Assembly (NCBI GenBank): GCA_045534575.1
Contig: JAZSJZ010000005.1
Span: 124,001 to 188,000, forward strand
Source: UBA4636 sp045534575
GTDB taxonomy: Bacteria > Bacillota > Clostridia > Christensenellales > Borkfalkiaceae
Reading direction: 5' to 3'
Length of the DNA: 64,000 bases
The position numbers and the translations under genes are program-made. Below, one piece after another: positions 13,661 to 22,723 of the stretch (position 1 is its first letter; every line of letters starts with the position of its first letter). The notes under the pieces are model-generated. The model worked only from the letters and a program-made list of their open reading frames with translations, did not search any database and was not told the DNA's origin.

Positions 13661-14586
13661 ATTTCTCATCGGTAGTTAAGAACGAAATCGTTCAAGGAAA
13701 AATTAAAAAGCCTTGTTGCCAAAAAGCCGCGCTTTCTGCCTTCATTAGAACGGTAGGAAGCATTGAAACTAAGGGCTCTATGGTTGGTTTTTCGCTTAAC
13801 GCCGATTTGAATATTTTGGAATTTTTTGCAAAGATAATTGAAAAACGTTACTTGTTGTCGCCGAAAATTATCGTCGATAAAAAGAGAAAAGAGCACGGCA
13901 AACTCGTTCTTTTATCTAATGAAAGTTTGCAAGTTTTAACCGATTTAAAAATTGTGGAACTTGAAAAAGGGGAACTAAAACTAAACCTTAACGTAAACAA
14001 CGAGTTAACAAAAGACGATTGTTGCAAAACGGGCTTTATCAAAGGCGCTTTTTTAGGTTCGGGAAACGTAACGATTCCTAAGAGAGAAGGCAAATCCTCA
14101 ACGGGCTATCACCTAGAATTTGTTTTTTCAAAATACGTAACGGCAAACACTTTTTGTGAAATTTTGAGCCAAAAAGGCTTGATGCCAAAGCAAGTTGAGA
14201 GAAAGGAAAATTTTGTTGTTTACTTTAAAAGTAGCGAAGAAATTTGTGACGTGATTGCTGTTTGTGGCGCAAATGAAGCGTATCTTTCGCTTAACGATTT
14301 AGTGATTGAAAAAACCGTTCGAAACGACGCAAACAGAGCAAGGAACTGCGTTCTTTACAACATAAAAAAAGCCTTGTATGCTTCGGAAAAATCACGAAAA
14401 GAAATTGAACTTATCGACCAAACGATAGGTCTTTCTTCTCTTGATATCGACCTTCAAGCCGTTGCCATTGCAAGGGTTGAAAATCCAGAGGCGTCGCTTA
14501 TGGAACTTGCTAGCATTTTAAAGGTAACGAAAAGTTACTTGTCAAGAAGAATTAAGAAACTAAGCGACATAGCGAAATTATTATAA
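13657..14586 (+). CDS. whiA: DNA-binding protein WhiA
   Basis: 309 residues. WhiA joins an N-terminal LAGLIDADG-like half (about 1-190; here VKNEIVQGKIKKPCCQKAALSAF and FIKGAFLGSGNVTIPKREG) to a C-terminal helix-turn-helix (about 265-309; SLMELASILKVTKSYLSRRIK). It affects cell division and chromosome segregation in Gram-positives and is a sporulation regulator in Streptomyces. The N-terminal CCQK is typical of clostridial WhiA. It overlaps the PHP gene by ATGA. The usual partners rapZ and yvcK are absent between PHP and whiA. Confidence 0.95.
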   Translation: MNFSSVVKNEIVQGKIKKPCCQKAALSAFIRTVGSIETKGSMVGFSLNADLNILEFFAKIIEKRYLLSPKIIVDKKRKEHGKLVLLSNESLQVLTDLKIVELEKGELKLNLNVNNELTKDDCCKTGFIKGAFLGSGNVTIPKREGKSSTGYHLEFVFSKYVTANTFCEILSQKGLMPKQVERKENFVVYFKSSEEICDVIAVCGANEAYLSLNDLVIEKTVRNDANRARNCVLYNIKKALYASEKSRKEIELIDQTIGLSSLDIDLQAVAIARVENPEASLMELASILKVTKSYLSRRIKKLSDIAKLL

Positions 14587-14589
14587 TTA

Positions 14590-14614
14590 GCCGATAACGG
14601 GCTTATAGGCGGGG
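14590..14614 (+). repeat. Dispersed palindrome copy between whiA and gpsA
   Basis: GCCGATAACGGGCTTATAGG starts 3 bases after the whiA stop and continues as CGGGG. GCCGATAA and TTATAGGC form an 8-bp hairpin with one mismatch and a CGGGC loop. The GGCGGGG end lies 5 nt before the gpsA ATG and is its only candidate Shine-Dalgarno. Confidence 0.75.
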
Positions 14615-14618
14615 TTTT

Positions 14619-15578
14619 ATGAAGATTTCAATAGTAGGTTCAGGTAGATGGGGCAGTTTTATTGCATGGTATTTGAACCGTTTAGGAAACGATATCACCG
14701 TTTACGGAAGAGAAAACTCTTCCGCATTTTCGCTTCTTCAAAAAGAAAGAAAAAACCAATTTGTTACCTTGCCAAATAGCATAAAACTTACCACCAATTT
14801 AACTTCTTCACTAAATGATGCTGAAGTTATTGTAATATCGATAAGCGCGCAAAAACTAAGAGATTTTTTATCTTTAGTAGATAAAGAAATTTTACAAACC
14901 AAAACCTTCGTTTTGTGTATGAAAGGCTTGGAGTGCCAAACGGGAGAGAGATTAACTCAAGTTGCGGTTGAGTGTGGAGTTTGCAAAGATAATCTTGCCG
15001 TTTGGGTAGGGCCTGGGCATATTCAAGAATTTGTTCAAGGCAATCCTAACTGCATGCTTATAGATTCTTCAAATTCGTCTTTAACAAAAACTCTTGCAGA
15101 CGCATTTAAAAGCGACCTTATTCGTTTTTACTATGGAAACGATTTAATCGGCAGTGAAATTGGCTCGGCTTCAAAAAACGTAATGGGTGTTGTTGCAGGT
15201 ATGCTTGACGGCTTAGGGCTTCAAACGCTAAAAGGCGCGCTTATGTCAAGGGGCGCAAGAGAAGTTGCTAGGCTCATTAAGGCAATGGGCGGAAACGAAC
15301 TATCTGCTTATGGTTTATGCCACCTTGGGGATTACGAAACGACCCTTTTTTCAAAATATTCTAACAACCGAGCATACGGCGAAGCGTTTATTAAGGGCGA
15401 GAAGTTTGAGAAACTAGCCGAAGGCGTTATGACGGCAAAGGCGATGAAACTTCTTGGCGAAAAATATGGTGTTGAACTTCCTATCACCAACGCTCTTTGC
15501 GCTGTTTTGTTTGAAAATAAAAAAGGTGCTGACGAACTTTTGAAACTTTTTTCAAGGGCTCTTAGAACGGAGTTTTAA
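14619..15578 (+). CDS. gpsA: NAD(P)-dependent glycerol-3-phosphate dehydrogenase-like protein
   Basis: 319 residues. A Rossmann start ISIVGSGRWGSFIAWYL is followed by ENSSAFSLLQKER. The C-terminal catalytic half carries SASKNVMGVVAGMLDGLG (catalytic Lys region) and ALMSRGAREVARL, matching GpsA, which makes sn-glycerol-3-phosphate from dihydroxyacetone phosphate for phospholipid synthesis. The usual GPSHAEE motif is GPGHIQEF here and the length is slightly short, so this is a diverged member. Start: ATG 14619 preceded by repeat-derived GGCGGGG. An SGNH hydrolase gene follows after one base. Confidence 0.85.
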   Translation: MKISIVGSGRWGSFIAWYLNRLGNDITVYGRENSSAFSLLQKERKNQFVTLPNSIKLTTNLTSSLNDAEVIVISISAQKLRDFLSLVDKEILQTKTFVLCMKGLECQTGERLTQVAVECGVCKDNLAVWVGPGHIQEFVQGNPNCMLIDSSNSSLTKTLADAFKSDLIRFYYGNDLIGSEIGSASKNVMGVVAGMLDGLGLQTLKGALMSRGAREVARLIKAMGGNELSAYGLCHLGDYETTLFSKYSNNRAYGEAFIKGEKFEKLAEGVMTAKAMKLLGEKYGVELPITNALCAVLFENKKGADELLKLFSRALRTEF

Positions 15579-15579
15579 T

Positions 15580-16278
15580 ATGACGTTTCTCGAAACTATT
15601 TTAATAATAATATTGTGTGTTATAATAGCCGTAATCGTAGGCGTAATTTTTTTAATTAAGCCAGTTGCGATGATGCTAACTAAGCAAGTTGTTCACTATG
15701 AAGTTTTGAACGAATTTGCGCCAAAAGAGCCAATTGTGTTTTTGGGAGATTCGCTAACGGCACTCTACCCTATTCACGAGTTTTTTCACGACGACAGAAT
15801 TTTAAATCGAGGAATTTCTGGCGAAACGACTTTTGACGTTAAAAAAAGGCTTCAAACCATAATTGATTTAAAGCCTAGAGCCGTTTTTTTATTAATCGGC
15901 ATAAACGATTTTATAAAAGAGGGCAAGACGAGCAAGCCTTTTGAAGTTGCAAAAAGGGTTGTTGAAATTGCTGACGAATTATCTTCCGTTTGCAAAGATA
16001 TAAGAATTGTTTCAATTTTGCCTGTTAGCAGAAACCGCAGAAAAATTACAAGGTTTTATCTAAAAACTCCAACCAACGCTAAAATTTTGCTAACAAATAG
16101 TTTAATTGATAAAGCGTGCATTGAAAAGGGTTATAAGTTTTTAGATTATCATGATTATTTAATCAATTCTAAAGGTGAACTTGCCAACGAATATACTATT
16201 GAAGGTTTACATTTAACGTTAGAAGGCTATGCTAAACTTTCACCTTTTGTTTTGAAGGAACTAGAAGAAATTGAATAA
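15580..16278 (+). CDS. Membrane-anchored SGNH/GDSL hydrolase
   Basis: 232 residues. An N-terminal helix (about 5-27) anchors an SGNH esterase domain. Block I is VFLGDSLT with nucleophile Ser58, block II is RGISGETTFDV, block III is LLIGINDF and block V is EGLHLTLEGY with His211. The family includes lipases, acyl esterases and carbohydrate acetylesterases. The substrate is unknown, though the anchor suggests cell-wall or lipid deacylation at the outer face. It starts one base after the gpsA stop and shares its transcript, ending at the terminator at 16301-16336. Confidence 0.88.
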   Translation: MTFLETILIIILCVIIAVIVGVIFLIKPVAMMLTKQVVHYEVLNEFAPKEPIVFLGDSLTALYPIHEFFHDDRILNRGISGETTFDVKKRLQTIIDLKPRAVFLLIGINDFIKEGKTSKPFEVAKRVVEIADELSSVCKDIRIVSILPVSRNRRKITRFYLKTPTNAKILLTNSLIDKACIEKGYKFLDYHDYLINSKGELANEYTIEGLHLTLEGYAKLSPFVLKELEEIE

Positions 16279-16300
16279 ATAAAAATTGTTCAAAATAATA

Positions 16301-16336
16301 AAAAGACCGCCTATAAGTCGATTAGCGGTCTTTTTT
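16301..16336. terminator. Bidirectional terminator between SGNH hydrolase and leuS
   Basis: A perfect 10-bp stem, AAAAGACCGC (16301-16310) with GCGGTCTTTT (16325-16334). The 14-nt loop CTATAAGTCGATTA is the core of the dispersed palindrome. T runs on both sides serve both convergent genes. Confidence 0.93.
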
Positions 16337-16344
16337 GTTGTGTT

Positions 16345-18771
16345 TTAAGCGATAATATTAACAAGCCTATTTGGAATAACGATAACTTTTTTAACGTTTT
16401 GAGTGTTAACGATTGCTTTAATTTCGTCAAGATTTAAAACGGCTTGTTCAATTTCTTCTTTTGATAGCGATTTAGATAAAACTACTTTAGTTTTCATCTT
16501 GCTATTTACTTGAACTGCATATTCAACTTCGTCTTTAACAAGATATTTTTCTTCAAAAGTTGGATAATCTTGAGTAAAGATTGAAGTCGTGTTGCCAAGG
16601 ATTGACCAAAGTTCTTCAGCGTAGTGAGGAACGCAAGGCGCTAAAAGTAAAATCATTTTAGAAACAGCGTCTTTCAAAACTTTGCTGTTCACGTTGCCGA
16701 GCGCTTCGTATTTGTTCATTGCGTTCAAAAGTTCCATAAGTCTAGCGATAGCAGTGTTGAACGAGAAAGTGTTCATATCTCTATCAACGCTCTTAATTGC
16801 GTTGTTGAGAACGAATAAAAGTTCCTTCTCTTCCGCTCCGATTTTATCTTCGTTTTGGCTAGGCATATCTTTAACCTTATAGAAAAGCCTTTCAAATCTA
16901 TCAAGGAATTTAGAAACCGACTTAATACCGTCATCGTTCCAAGGACCGCCTTCGGTATAGTTAAAGCCGAATAATAAGTAAAGCCTAAACACGTCAGAGC
17001 CGTATTCGCTAACGTAAGGGTCTGGAGAAACGACGTTGCCTAAAGACTTACTCATTTTGTTTCCGTCTGGTCCTAAAATAACGCCTTGGTGGGTGAGCGA
17101 GGTGAAAGGTTCGTCAAACTTTAAGTAGCCCATATCACGAAGCGCCTTGGTGAAGAAACGCGCGTAAAGAAGGTGCATGCACGCGTGTTCTGCGCCACCA
17201 ACGTATTTATCAACTGGAAGCATCTTGTTGATAATTTCAGGGTCGAAAGGCATATCGGCGTTGTGAGCGTCAGGATATCTTAAGTAATACCAACTTGAAC
17301 AAACGAAGGTATCAAGCGTGTCAGGGTCGCGCTTAGCGTCGTGCCCGCACTTAGGGCATTTAACGTTCATAAAGCCTTCGTGCTTAGCGAGTGGCGACTT
17401 TCCATCTGGCTTGAACTCAACGTCGTAAGGAAGTTCAACAGGTAAGTTTTCGTAAGGAACGGCAACGTCACCGCAGATAGGGCAATGAATAATAGGAATA
17501 GGCGCACCCCAATAGCGTTGACGAGAAACGAGCCAATCCCTCAAGCGATAGTTTATTTTAAATTCAGCGTTATTGCTTAAATTTAGTTTGTTAACGATGG
17601 CTTCTCTTGCTTTTTCGCCAAAGAGCCCGTCAAACTCACCGCTGTTAACAAGATAGCCGTCTTCAACATAAGGAAGGGTAGCGTTACCTTCTTTATTAGT
17701 TATAACTTGATTGATAGGCAAACCGTATTTGTTAGCGAAAGCAAAATCTCTCTCATCGTGAGAAGGAACGCCCATAACCGCACCCGTGCCGTAACTATAA
17801 AGAACGTAGTCAGCGGCGTAGATAGGCACTTTCTTGCCGTTTGCTGGGTTGATAGCGTAAGCGCCGGTGAACACGCCCGTCTTTTCTCTGTCGGATGATA
17901 GGCGGTCAATTTCGTTTGCTTTTGCCGTTTCTTGAACGTAAGCGTCAACGAGCGATTTTTGCTCAGGTGTGGTTAGTTTTTGAACGAGAGGGTGCTCAGG
18001 CGCTAAAACAACGTAAGATACGCCGAAAATTGTATCAATTCTCGTTGTGAAAACTCTAAACTCATCACCGCTTTCGGTAACGAACTTAACTTCTGCGCCT
18101 AAAGACTTGCCAATCCAGTTTTTTTGCATAAGTTTTGTCTTTTCAGGCCAATCAAGCCCGTCAAGACAAGATAAAAGTTCTTCAGCGTATTTAGTGATTT
18201 TAAAGAACCATTGCGTTAAGTTTTTCTTAACAACGGTTGAACCGCATCTTTCGCACTCACCGCCTAAAACTTGCTCGTTAGCAAGAACGGTGTTGCAGGT
18301 AGGGCACCAGTTAACAGGCGCTTCTTTGCGGTATGCAAGCCCGTTTTCGTAAAGTTTTAAGAAAATCCATTGCGTCCACTTGTAATAGTCGGGCATGCAA
18401 GTTTTAATTTCTTTATTCCAATCGAACATTGCGCCGATGTTTTTAAGTTGCGTTTCCATCGTTTCGATGTTCTTAAGGGTGGAATCTTTTGGGTGAATAC
18501 CAGTCTTTATTGCATAGTTTTCAGCAGGAAGCCCAAACGCGTCAAAGCCCATTGGTTGGAAAACGTTAAAGCCCTTCATCTTTTTGTAACGAGCAAAACT
18601 ATCGGTCAAGCCGTAGTTATACCAGTGACCGATATGAAGGTTTGCGCCTGATGGGTATGAAAACATTTCAAGGCAATAAAATTTCTTTTCGGGGTTAGAC
18701 TCATCGTAATCGTTGAGTTTATTTTCTTCCCAAAACTTTTGCCACTTCTTTTCAACTTCAATCATGTTCAT
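16345..18771 (-). CDS. leuS: Leucyl-tRNA synthetase
   Basis: 808 residues, class I synthetase charging tRNA-Leu. Markers are SYPSGANLHIGHWYNYG (HIGH motif near 45), the CPTCNTVLANEQV zinc-like module, a CP1 editing domain with TTRIDTIFGVSY and SHDERDFAF, and GNKMSKSLGN (KMSKS) followed by the anticodon-binding and C-terminal domains. The length fits bacterial LeuRS. Start: GGAG 8-9 nt before the first ATG; a second ATG two codons later is also possible. It is a single-gene unit. No T-box leader is seen in the roughly 250 bases upstream, although leuS is often T-box controlled in Bacillota. Confidence 0.97.
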   Translation of the reverse strand: MNMIEVEKKWQKFWEENKLNDYDESNPEKKFYCLEMFSYPSGANLHIGHWYNYGLTDSFARYKKMKGFNVFQPMGFDAFGLPAENYAIKTGIHPKDSTLKNIETMETQLKNIGAMFDWNKEIKTCMPDYYKWTQWIFLKLYENGLAYRKEAPVNWCPTCNTVLANEQVLGGECERCGSTVVKKNLTQWFFKITKYAEELLSCLDGLDWPEKTKLMQKNWIGKSLGAEVKFVTESGDEFRVFTTRIDTIFGVSYVVLAPEHPLVQKLTTPEQKSLVDAYVQETAKANEIDRLSSDREKTGVFTGAYAINPANGKKVPIYAADYVLYSYGTGAVMGVPSHDERDFAFANKYGLPINQVITNKEGNATLPYVEDGYLVNSGEFDGLFGEKAREAIVNKLNLSNNAEFKINYRLRDWLVSRQRYWGAPIPIIHCPICGDVAVPYENLPVELPYDVEFKPDGKSPLAKHEGFMNVKCPKCGHDAKRDPDTLDTFVCSSWYYLRYPDAHNADMPFDPEIINKMLPVDKYVGGAEHACMHLLYARFFTKALRDMGYLKFDEPFTSLTHQGVILGPDGNKMSKSLGNVVSPDPYVSEYGSDVFRLYLLFGFNYTEGGPWNDDGIKSVSKFLDRFERLFYKVKDMPSQNEDKIGAEEKELLFVLNNAIKSVDRDMNTFSFNTAIARLMELLNAMNKYEALGNVNSKVLKDAVSKMILLLAPCVPHYAEELWSILGNTTSIFTQDYPTFEEKYLVKDEVEYAVQVNSKMKTKVVLSKSLSKEEIEQAVLNLDEIKAIVNTQNVKKVIVIPNRLVNIIA

Positions 18772-18807
18772 AAGAAAAACTCCAAATTGTTGTAAAAATT
18801 AATAAAC

Positions 18808-18837
18808 ATTATATCACTTAAAGTATAAAATTCCTAA
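18808..18837 (-). promoter_or_regulatory. Candidate leuS promoter
   Basis: On the minus strand TTAGGA (18837-18832), an 18-nt spacer and TATAAT (18813-18808) lie about 37 bases upstream of leuS. The -10 is perfect and the -35 is weak. The remaining divergent region up to 19026 shows nothing else I can support. Confidence 0.4.
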
Positions 18838-19026
18838 CGATTTTCTACATTTTTTAATAATTAAATTATTAACTGCGCTATATTTGATATGGAAGAGGGG
18901 AAATTTTGTAGGCTTATTGTATTAAAAGTTTAATATTTTGCTATGTGTGCGCCGTTTTAAATGCGTAATAACTTGCCCAAAAAATTAATATAAATAAACG
19001 AGAAATTTTTTAATTTTGAGGCGTTT

Positions 19027-19296
19027 ATGAACTTGTTAAACGAAATATTAAAATCAATAGGCGGTGAAAATTTGGGCGCTGTGGGGCTATCATTTTTCGT
19101 GCAGGAGGGCTTAGGCGCGTATTTTCAAGGCGTTGAAAAAATAGTTGACATTTCATCGCAAAAGGTTGTCTTAAAAACAAAGAAGGGTGAAATTTTAGTT
19201 GAAGGCAAAAACTTAAAATTATCGTCGTATTTCGATAAAGATTTGTCAATTATAGGTAGCGTTTCTAAGGTGGAGGTGAAAGGTGGGAACAGTTGA
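19027..19296 (+). CDS. yqfC: YqfC/YabP-family sporulation protein
   Basis: 89 residues, the usual size for YqfC. The pattern KIVDISSQKVVLKTKKGEIL and then EGKNLKL is the YabP/YqfC beta-rich domain. In Bacillus, yqfC and yqfD are sigma-E dependent sporulation genes, and YqfC is thought to act with YqfD at the outer forespore membrane. The operon order yqfC-yqfD-phoH-pgpH-ybeY-era is the standard Bacillota one, which supports the call strongly. TTTTGAGGCG lies just before ATG 19027. It overlaps yqfD by 14 bases. Confidence 0.88.
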   Translation: MNLLNEILKSIGGENLGAVGLSFFVQEGLGAYFQGVEKIVDISSQKVVLKTKKGEILVEGKNLKLSSYFDKDLSIIGSVSKVEVKGGNS

Positions 19297-20173
19297 AATT
19301 TTAGTTGAGGGAAGAAACCAAAACCTTCTAATAGAGCGGTTAAAACGAAAGAAAATTGCCATATTAAGCGCTAAAAAAGTAAGCGATAAAGAAATATATA
19401 TAACTATAAAATATAAAGATATTAAAAAAGCCTTTACTATTTTTGGCAATATGTGGTATAATAAAGCGATAAAATATCGCGGTTTTGCAAAAATTATAAA
19501 TAGCGCGCGCAAAAACATTGCTATTATCTTAGCCGTTTTTGTGTTTGCCGTGTCAGTAATATTATCGAACAACTTAATTTTTAGCGTAAACATTGATAAT
19601 CTTCCTTCGGTTTGCCGTAGCCAAGCGAGAAAAATTTTAAACGAGTTAGGTTATTTTGAAACTGTAAATTTTGGTTACGATAGCCAAAAAATAACTTCCG
19701 CGCTTTTTGAAAATATTCCGTCTTTAGATATGGTTACTGTCAAAAAGTCGGGCTATACGCTCGTTATCAGCGGTTTTTCTAAACAAGAAGAGCAAACAAC
19801 GGGTAAAAATCACGAGGCAATTTTCTCTAAACACTCAGGCGTTGTTAAGCAAATAATCGTTTATAGTGGGATTGCGAAAGTCAGTGTTGGCGATAGCGTT
19901 CAAGCGGGCGATAAACTAGTTGAAGGTATTGTTAAAAACGAGCAAAACCAAAAGGATTTTTTTGCCGTTGCCGATGTTTTTATTGAGTGTGAAACTTCTC
20001 AAGAGTTTATAACCGATGAAACTAGCACTCAAAAAATAAACGAACTTATTTTGCTTGCTCAATTTTTAGTTGGTGAATATGATTTTTCGAAAAAGGTTGA
20101 AATTGAGCCTTTGGGAGATAGGTTTTTAGTAAAAATAACGCTTAATTATCTTGTGAAAGAGGATGGTAATTAG
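19283..20173 (+). CDS. yqfD: Sporulation protein YqfD (short form)
   Basis: 296 residues against about 390 in the usual family. It has an N-terminal YqfD domain, one membrane helix at about 76-97 (IAIILAVFVFAVSVILSNNLI) and an extracytoplasmic part with SGVVKQIIVYSGIAKVSVGDSV, the lipoyl-like hairpin of the family. It starts at GTG 19283 behind GGAGG at 19272-19276 and overlaps both neighbours. Membrane topology and operon position agree with YqfD. The shortening is mainly in the C-terminal half. Whether this organism sporulates cannot be told from here. Confidence 0.85.
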   Translation: MGTVEILVEGRNQNLLIERLKRKKIAILSAKKVSDKEIYITIKYKDIKKAFTIFGNMWYNKAIKYRGFAKIINSARKNIAIILAVFVFAVSVILSNNLIFSVNIDNLPSVCRSQARKILNELGYFETVNFGYDSQKITSALFENIPSLDMVTVKKSGYTLVISGFSKQEEQTTGKNHEAIFSKHSGVVKQIIVYSGIAKVSVGDSVQAGDKLVEGIVKNEQNQKDFFAVADVFIECETSQEFITDETSTQKINELILLAQFLVGEYDFSKKVEIEPLGDRFLVKITLNYLVKEDGN

Positions 20174-21140
20174 TTTGGATAAATTTTCAAAAGAAATAAA
20201 AATTGCAGATGCCGAAACGCTTAGCAAACTACTTGGCGTTTTTGACGAAAATTTAACGCTTCTTATGAAGGAAACCGAAACTGAGATTTACGCTAACGGC
20301 GAAACGCTCATAATTTCGGGCGACAAAGATAACGTTAGCCTTGCCGAAGTGGTTATTGATAAACTATTAACCATAATCGAAGCGGGCGAAGGGGTGGACA
20401 AGTCCACCGTAACCTATTGCGTTGAACTTGCTAAAGAAGGCTCTAGTGAAGACGTTGGAAAACTATTATCTGGCGTTGTTGCTATAACTTCAAGGGGCAA
20501 GCCCATAAAATGCAAAACGGTAGGTCAAAAAATTTACGTTAACGAAATCAAGAAAAACACAATCGTTTTCGGCGTAGGCCCTGCTGGCACGGGTAAAACC
20601 TACTTGGCGGTTGCAATGGCTGTTACGGCTTACAAAAACAAGGAAGTTGAAAAAATTATTTTAACCCGCCCAGCCGTTGAAGCGGGAGAGAGACTTGGTT
20701 ATCTTCCGGGCGACTTGCAATCTAAGGTTGACCCGTATTTAAGACCGTTATACGATGCGCTTCAAGAAATGTTTGGGCTTGAAACATATCACAAGTTAAT
20801 CGAGCGAGGCGTTATCGAAATTGCGCCTTTAGCCTATATGCGTGGTCGCACGCTTAATAATGCCTTCATTATTTTGGACGAGGCTCAAAACACCACCAAA
20901 GAGCAGATGAAAATGTTCTTAACGAGAATGGGTGAAGGTAGCCGTATGCTAATTACGGGCGACGTAACGCAGATTGACCTTCCTGAGGGCAAAGCGAGCG
21001 GTTTAAAACACGCAACCAACATTTTAAAGGGTGTTGAGGGCATATCAATCGTTAATTTAACTTATAAAGACGTAGTTCGTCATCCATTGGTTATGCAAAT
21101 AATCAAGGCTTATAATAAAGACGAACAGAAGAAAAAATAA
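20163..21140 (+). CDS. phoH: PhoH-family ATPase (PhoH-like/YbeZ)
   Basis: 325 residues. An N-terminal KH-like segment (about 40-75) precedes the P-loop ATPase domain with Walker A GPAGTGKT at 139-146, LTRPAVEAGERLGYLPGD, Walker B IILDEAQN, TRMGEGSRMLITGDVTQIDLP and the conserved SIVNLTYKDVVRHP. PhoH-like proteins are RNA-linked ATPases that work with YbeY in rRNA and ribosome metabolism, and ybeY lies two genes downstream. The start is uncertain: ATG 20163 overlaps yqfD by 11 bases, while TTG 20175 is better placed after AAAGAGG. Confidence 0.93.
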   Translation: MVISLDKFSKEIKIADAETLSKLLGVFDENLTLLMKETETEIYANGETLIISGDKDNVSLAEVVIDKLLTIIEAGEGVDKSTVTYCVELAKEGSSEDVGKLLSGVVAITSRGKPIKCKTVGQKIYVNEIKKNTIVFGVGPAGTGKTYLAVAMAVTAYKNKEVEKIILTRPAVEAGERLGYLPGDLQSKVDPYLRPLYDALQEMFGLETYHKLIERGVIEIAPLAYMRGRTLNNAFIILDEAQNTTKEQMKMFLTRMGEGSRMLITGDVTQIDLPEGKASGLKHATNILKGVEGISIVNLTYKDVVRHPLVMQIIKAYNKDEQKKK

Positions 21141-21205
21141 TTCGTTTGGAAAATTCAAACGAGAAATTAAACAAGTTTTAACTAAAGGATAGTTTGAGGT
21201 GATAT

Positions 21206-22699
21206 ATGTTTGCTCAATCTAAAAAAGTTCAGGAGTGGACGAGAAAAGATTACATTTTTTCCATTTTGCAATTTTTCTTGCATAGTTTAGTAATTTTTGG
21301 GCTAATGCTGTGCTTAATACTTTTAAACTTAAAAGGTGATATTGAAGCGTTCGTTGAATATATGAAAGACCAACAAAACGTGGTAAATTTCATTTGCGTC
21401 GTTGTTATGACGCTTTTTATCGTGTTCTCAGTGTTTTTGTATCTTTACTCGGAAGCAAGAGATTTTATGCTTTCGGCAAAAAACATTGCTCTGTTGTTCG
21501 TGGTAATTGACGTATCGTTCATAGCGTCGTTTATAACTTCCACTTTTTCCGGTATATACGCGCGCTCGGTAGCGCTTTGCGCTCTGCTTATCTTGCTTCT
21601 TATTAACAAAAGAACGGCGATTTTTATAAGTTTTATCTTTTCGCTTTTGATATTCGTAACCGATATTTTTGTTAATCAAGCAATCAGCGTTGAGCAAGCA
21701 ACGGCATCGCTTATAATAAGTTTCGTAACGAGTATTGTGGCAATCTTCTTAGTTGACGGCTACCCATCAAGAGTTAAAGTGTTTGCTAAAGGGCTTTTAA
21801 TTGCCATCCCTATTATCGTTTGCGCTATATGCTTTGAGGTGTGTTTTTCTAAATCTTTCGATAGGGTTTTAATCTGCGTGTGGCAAGGCTTGGTTGGTGG
21901 CATAATTTCGGTTGCTATTATGATGGCAACCCTTCCTATTTTTGAATGGATGTTCAACGCTTTAACTAACTACCGCTTAGCAGAAATAACCGACGAAAAA
22001 TCAAAACTTATCAAAAAACTTAAAAAAGATGCGGAAGGGACTTTTACTCACTCAACCTCGCTTGCCCTTTTGGCTGAAACATGCGCAACGGCTATAGGTG
22101 AAAATCCAATTTTAGCAAGGGCGTGCGCTTATTATCACGACGTTGGTAAAATAAAACAACCTATTTACTTTACTGAGAACCAAGCTGATTTTAGCCCGCA
22201 CGACGATTTAACTCCAGAACTATCAACCGAAATTATTCGTTCGCACGCCAAAGATGGCTATGAACTTATTATCAAATATCACTTGCCGATAATTTTGGCG
22301 GACGTTGCTTTAGAGCATCACGGCACGATGCCAATCAAATTTTTCTACGCAAAAGCGTTAAAGTTTACAGACGACGAGGTTGATATCAAAGATTATTCAT
22401 ATCACGGACCTAAGCCAAGGAGCAAAATTGCTGCAATCATTATGATTGCCGATAGTTGCGAGGCAACCGTTCGTTCAATGACAAATAGGTCTAGGGATAA
22501 TATTGAAAAGGTAGTAAAAGACGCTATTGACGAGCGTTTAAGAAACAATCAATTTAGTGATTGCGATATTACTATGGCAGAAATAGAAATTATCAAAGAA
22601 ACGCTTATCGATGCGTTATCTAGCACTCATCACAAAAGAATTAAATACCCTTCTCTGCCAGATCAAAACAAAAATTTCTTTGCTACAAAAGACTATTAA
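21206..22699 (+). CDS. pgpH: Membrane HD-domain phosphodiesterase, PgpH-like, lacking the extracellular domain
   Basis: 497 residues against about 700 in the family. About seven to eight membrane helices lie between 15 and 260, followed by a cytoplasmic HD domain: GTFTHSTSLALLAE, CAYYHDVGKIKQP, LEHHGTMPI and IADSCEATVRSM. PgpH hydrolyses cyclic di-AMP, a signal for potassium and wall homeostasis. Family members normally carry an extracellular 7TMR-HDED domain of about 250 residues between helix 1 and the helix bundle. Here only about 20 residues separate the first two helices. GAGGTGATAT precedes ATG. Gene order between phoH and ybeY is canonical. Confidence 0.88.
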   Translation: MFAQSKKVQEWTRKDYIFSILQFFLHSLVIFGLMLCLILLNLKGDIEAFVEYMKDQQNVVNFICVVVMTLFIVFSVFLYLYSEARDFMLSAKNIALLFVVIDVSFIASFITSTFSGIYARSVALCALLILLLINKRTAIFISFIFSLLIFVTDIFVNQAISVEQATASLIISFVTSIVAIFLVDGYPSRVKVFAKGLLIAIPIIVCAICFEVCFSKSFDRVLICVWQGLVGGIISVAIMMATLPIFEWMFNALTNYRLAEITDEKSKLIKKLKKDAEGTFTHSTSLALLAETCATAIGENPILARACAYYHDVGKIKQPIYFTENQADFSPHDDLTPELSTEIIRSHAKDGYELIIKYHLPIILADVALEHHGTMPIKFFYAKALKFTDDEVDIKDYSYHGPKPRSKIAAIIMIADSCEATVRSMTNRSRDNIEKVVKDAIDERLRNNQFSDCDITMAEIEIIKETLIDALSSTHHKRIKYPSLPDQNKNFFATKDY

Positions 22700-22723
22700 A
22701 ATTGAAAAAGATAAAAGGTTTTT

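Noticed and set aside
18772..19026. T-box leader for leuS
   Set aside because: The divergent gap has no specifier-loop, T-box TGG-rich sequence or terminator/antiterminator pair on the minus strand.
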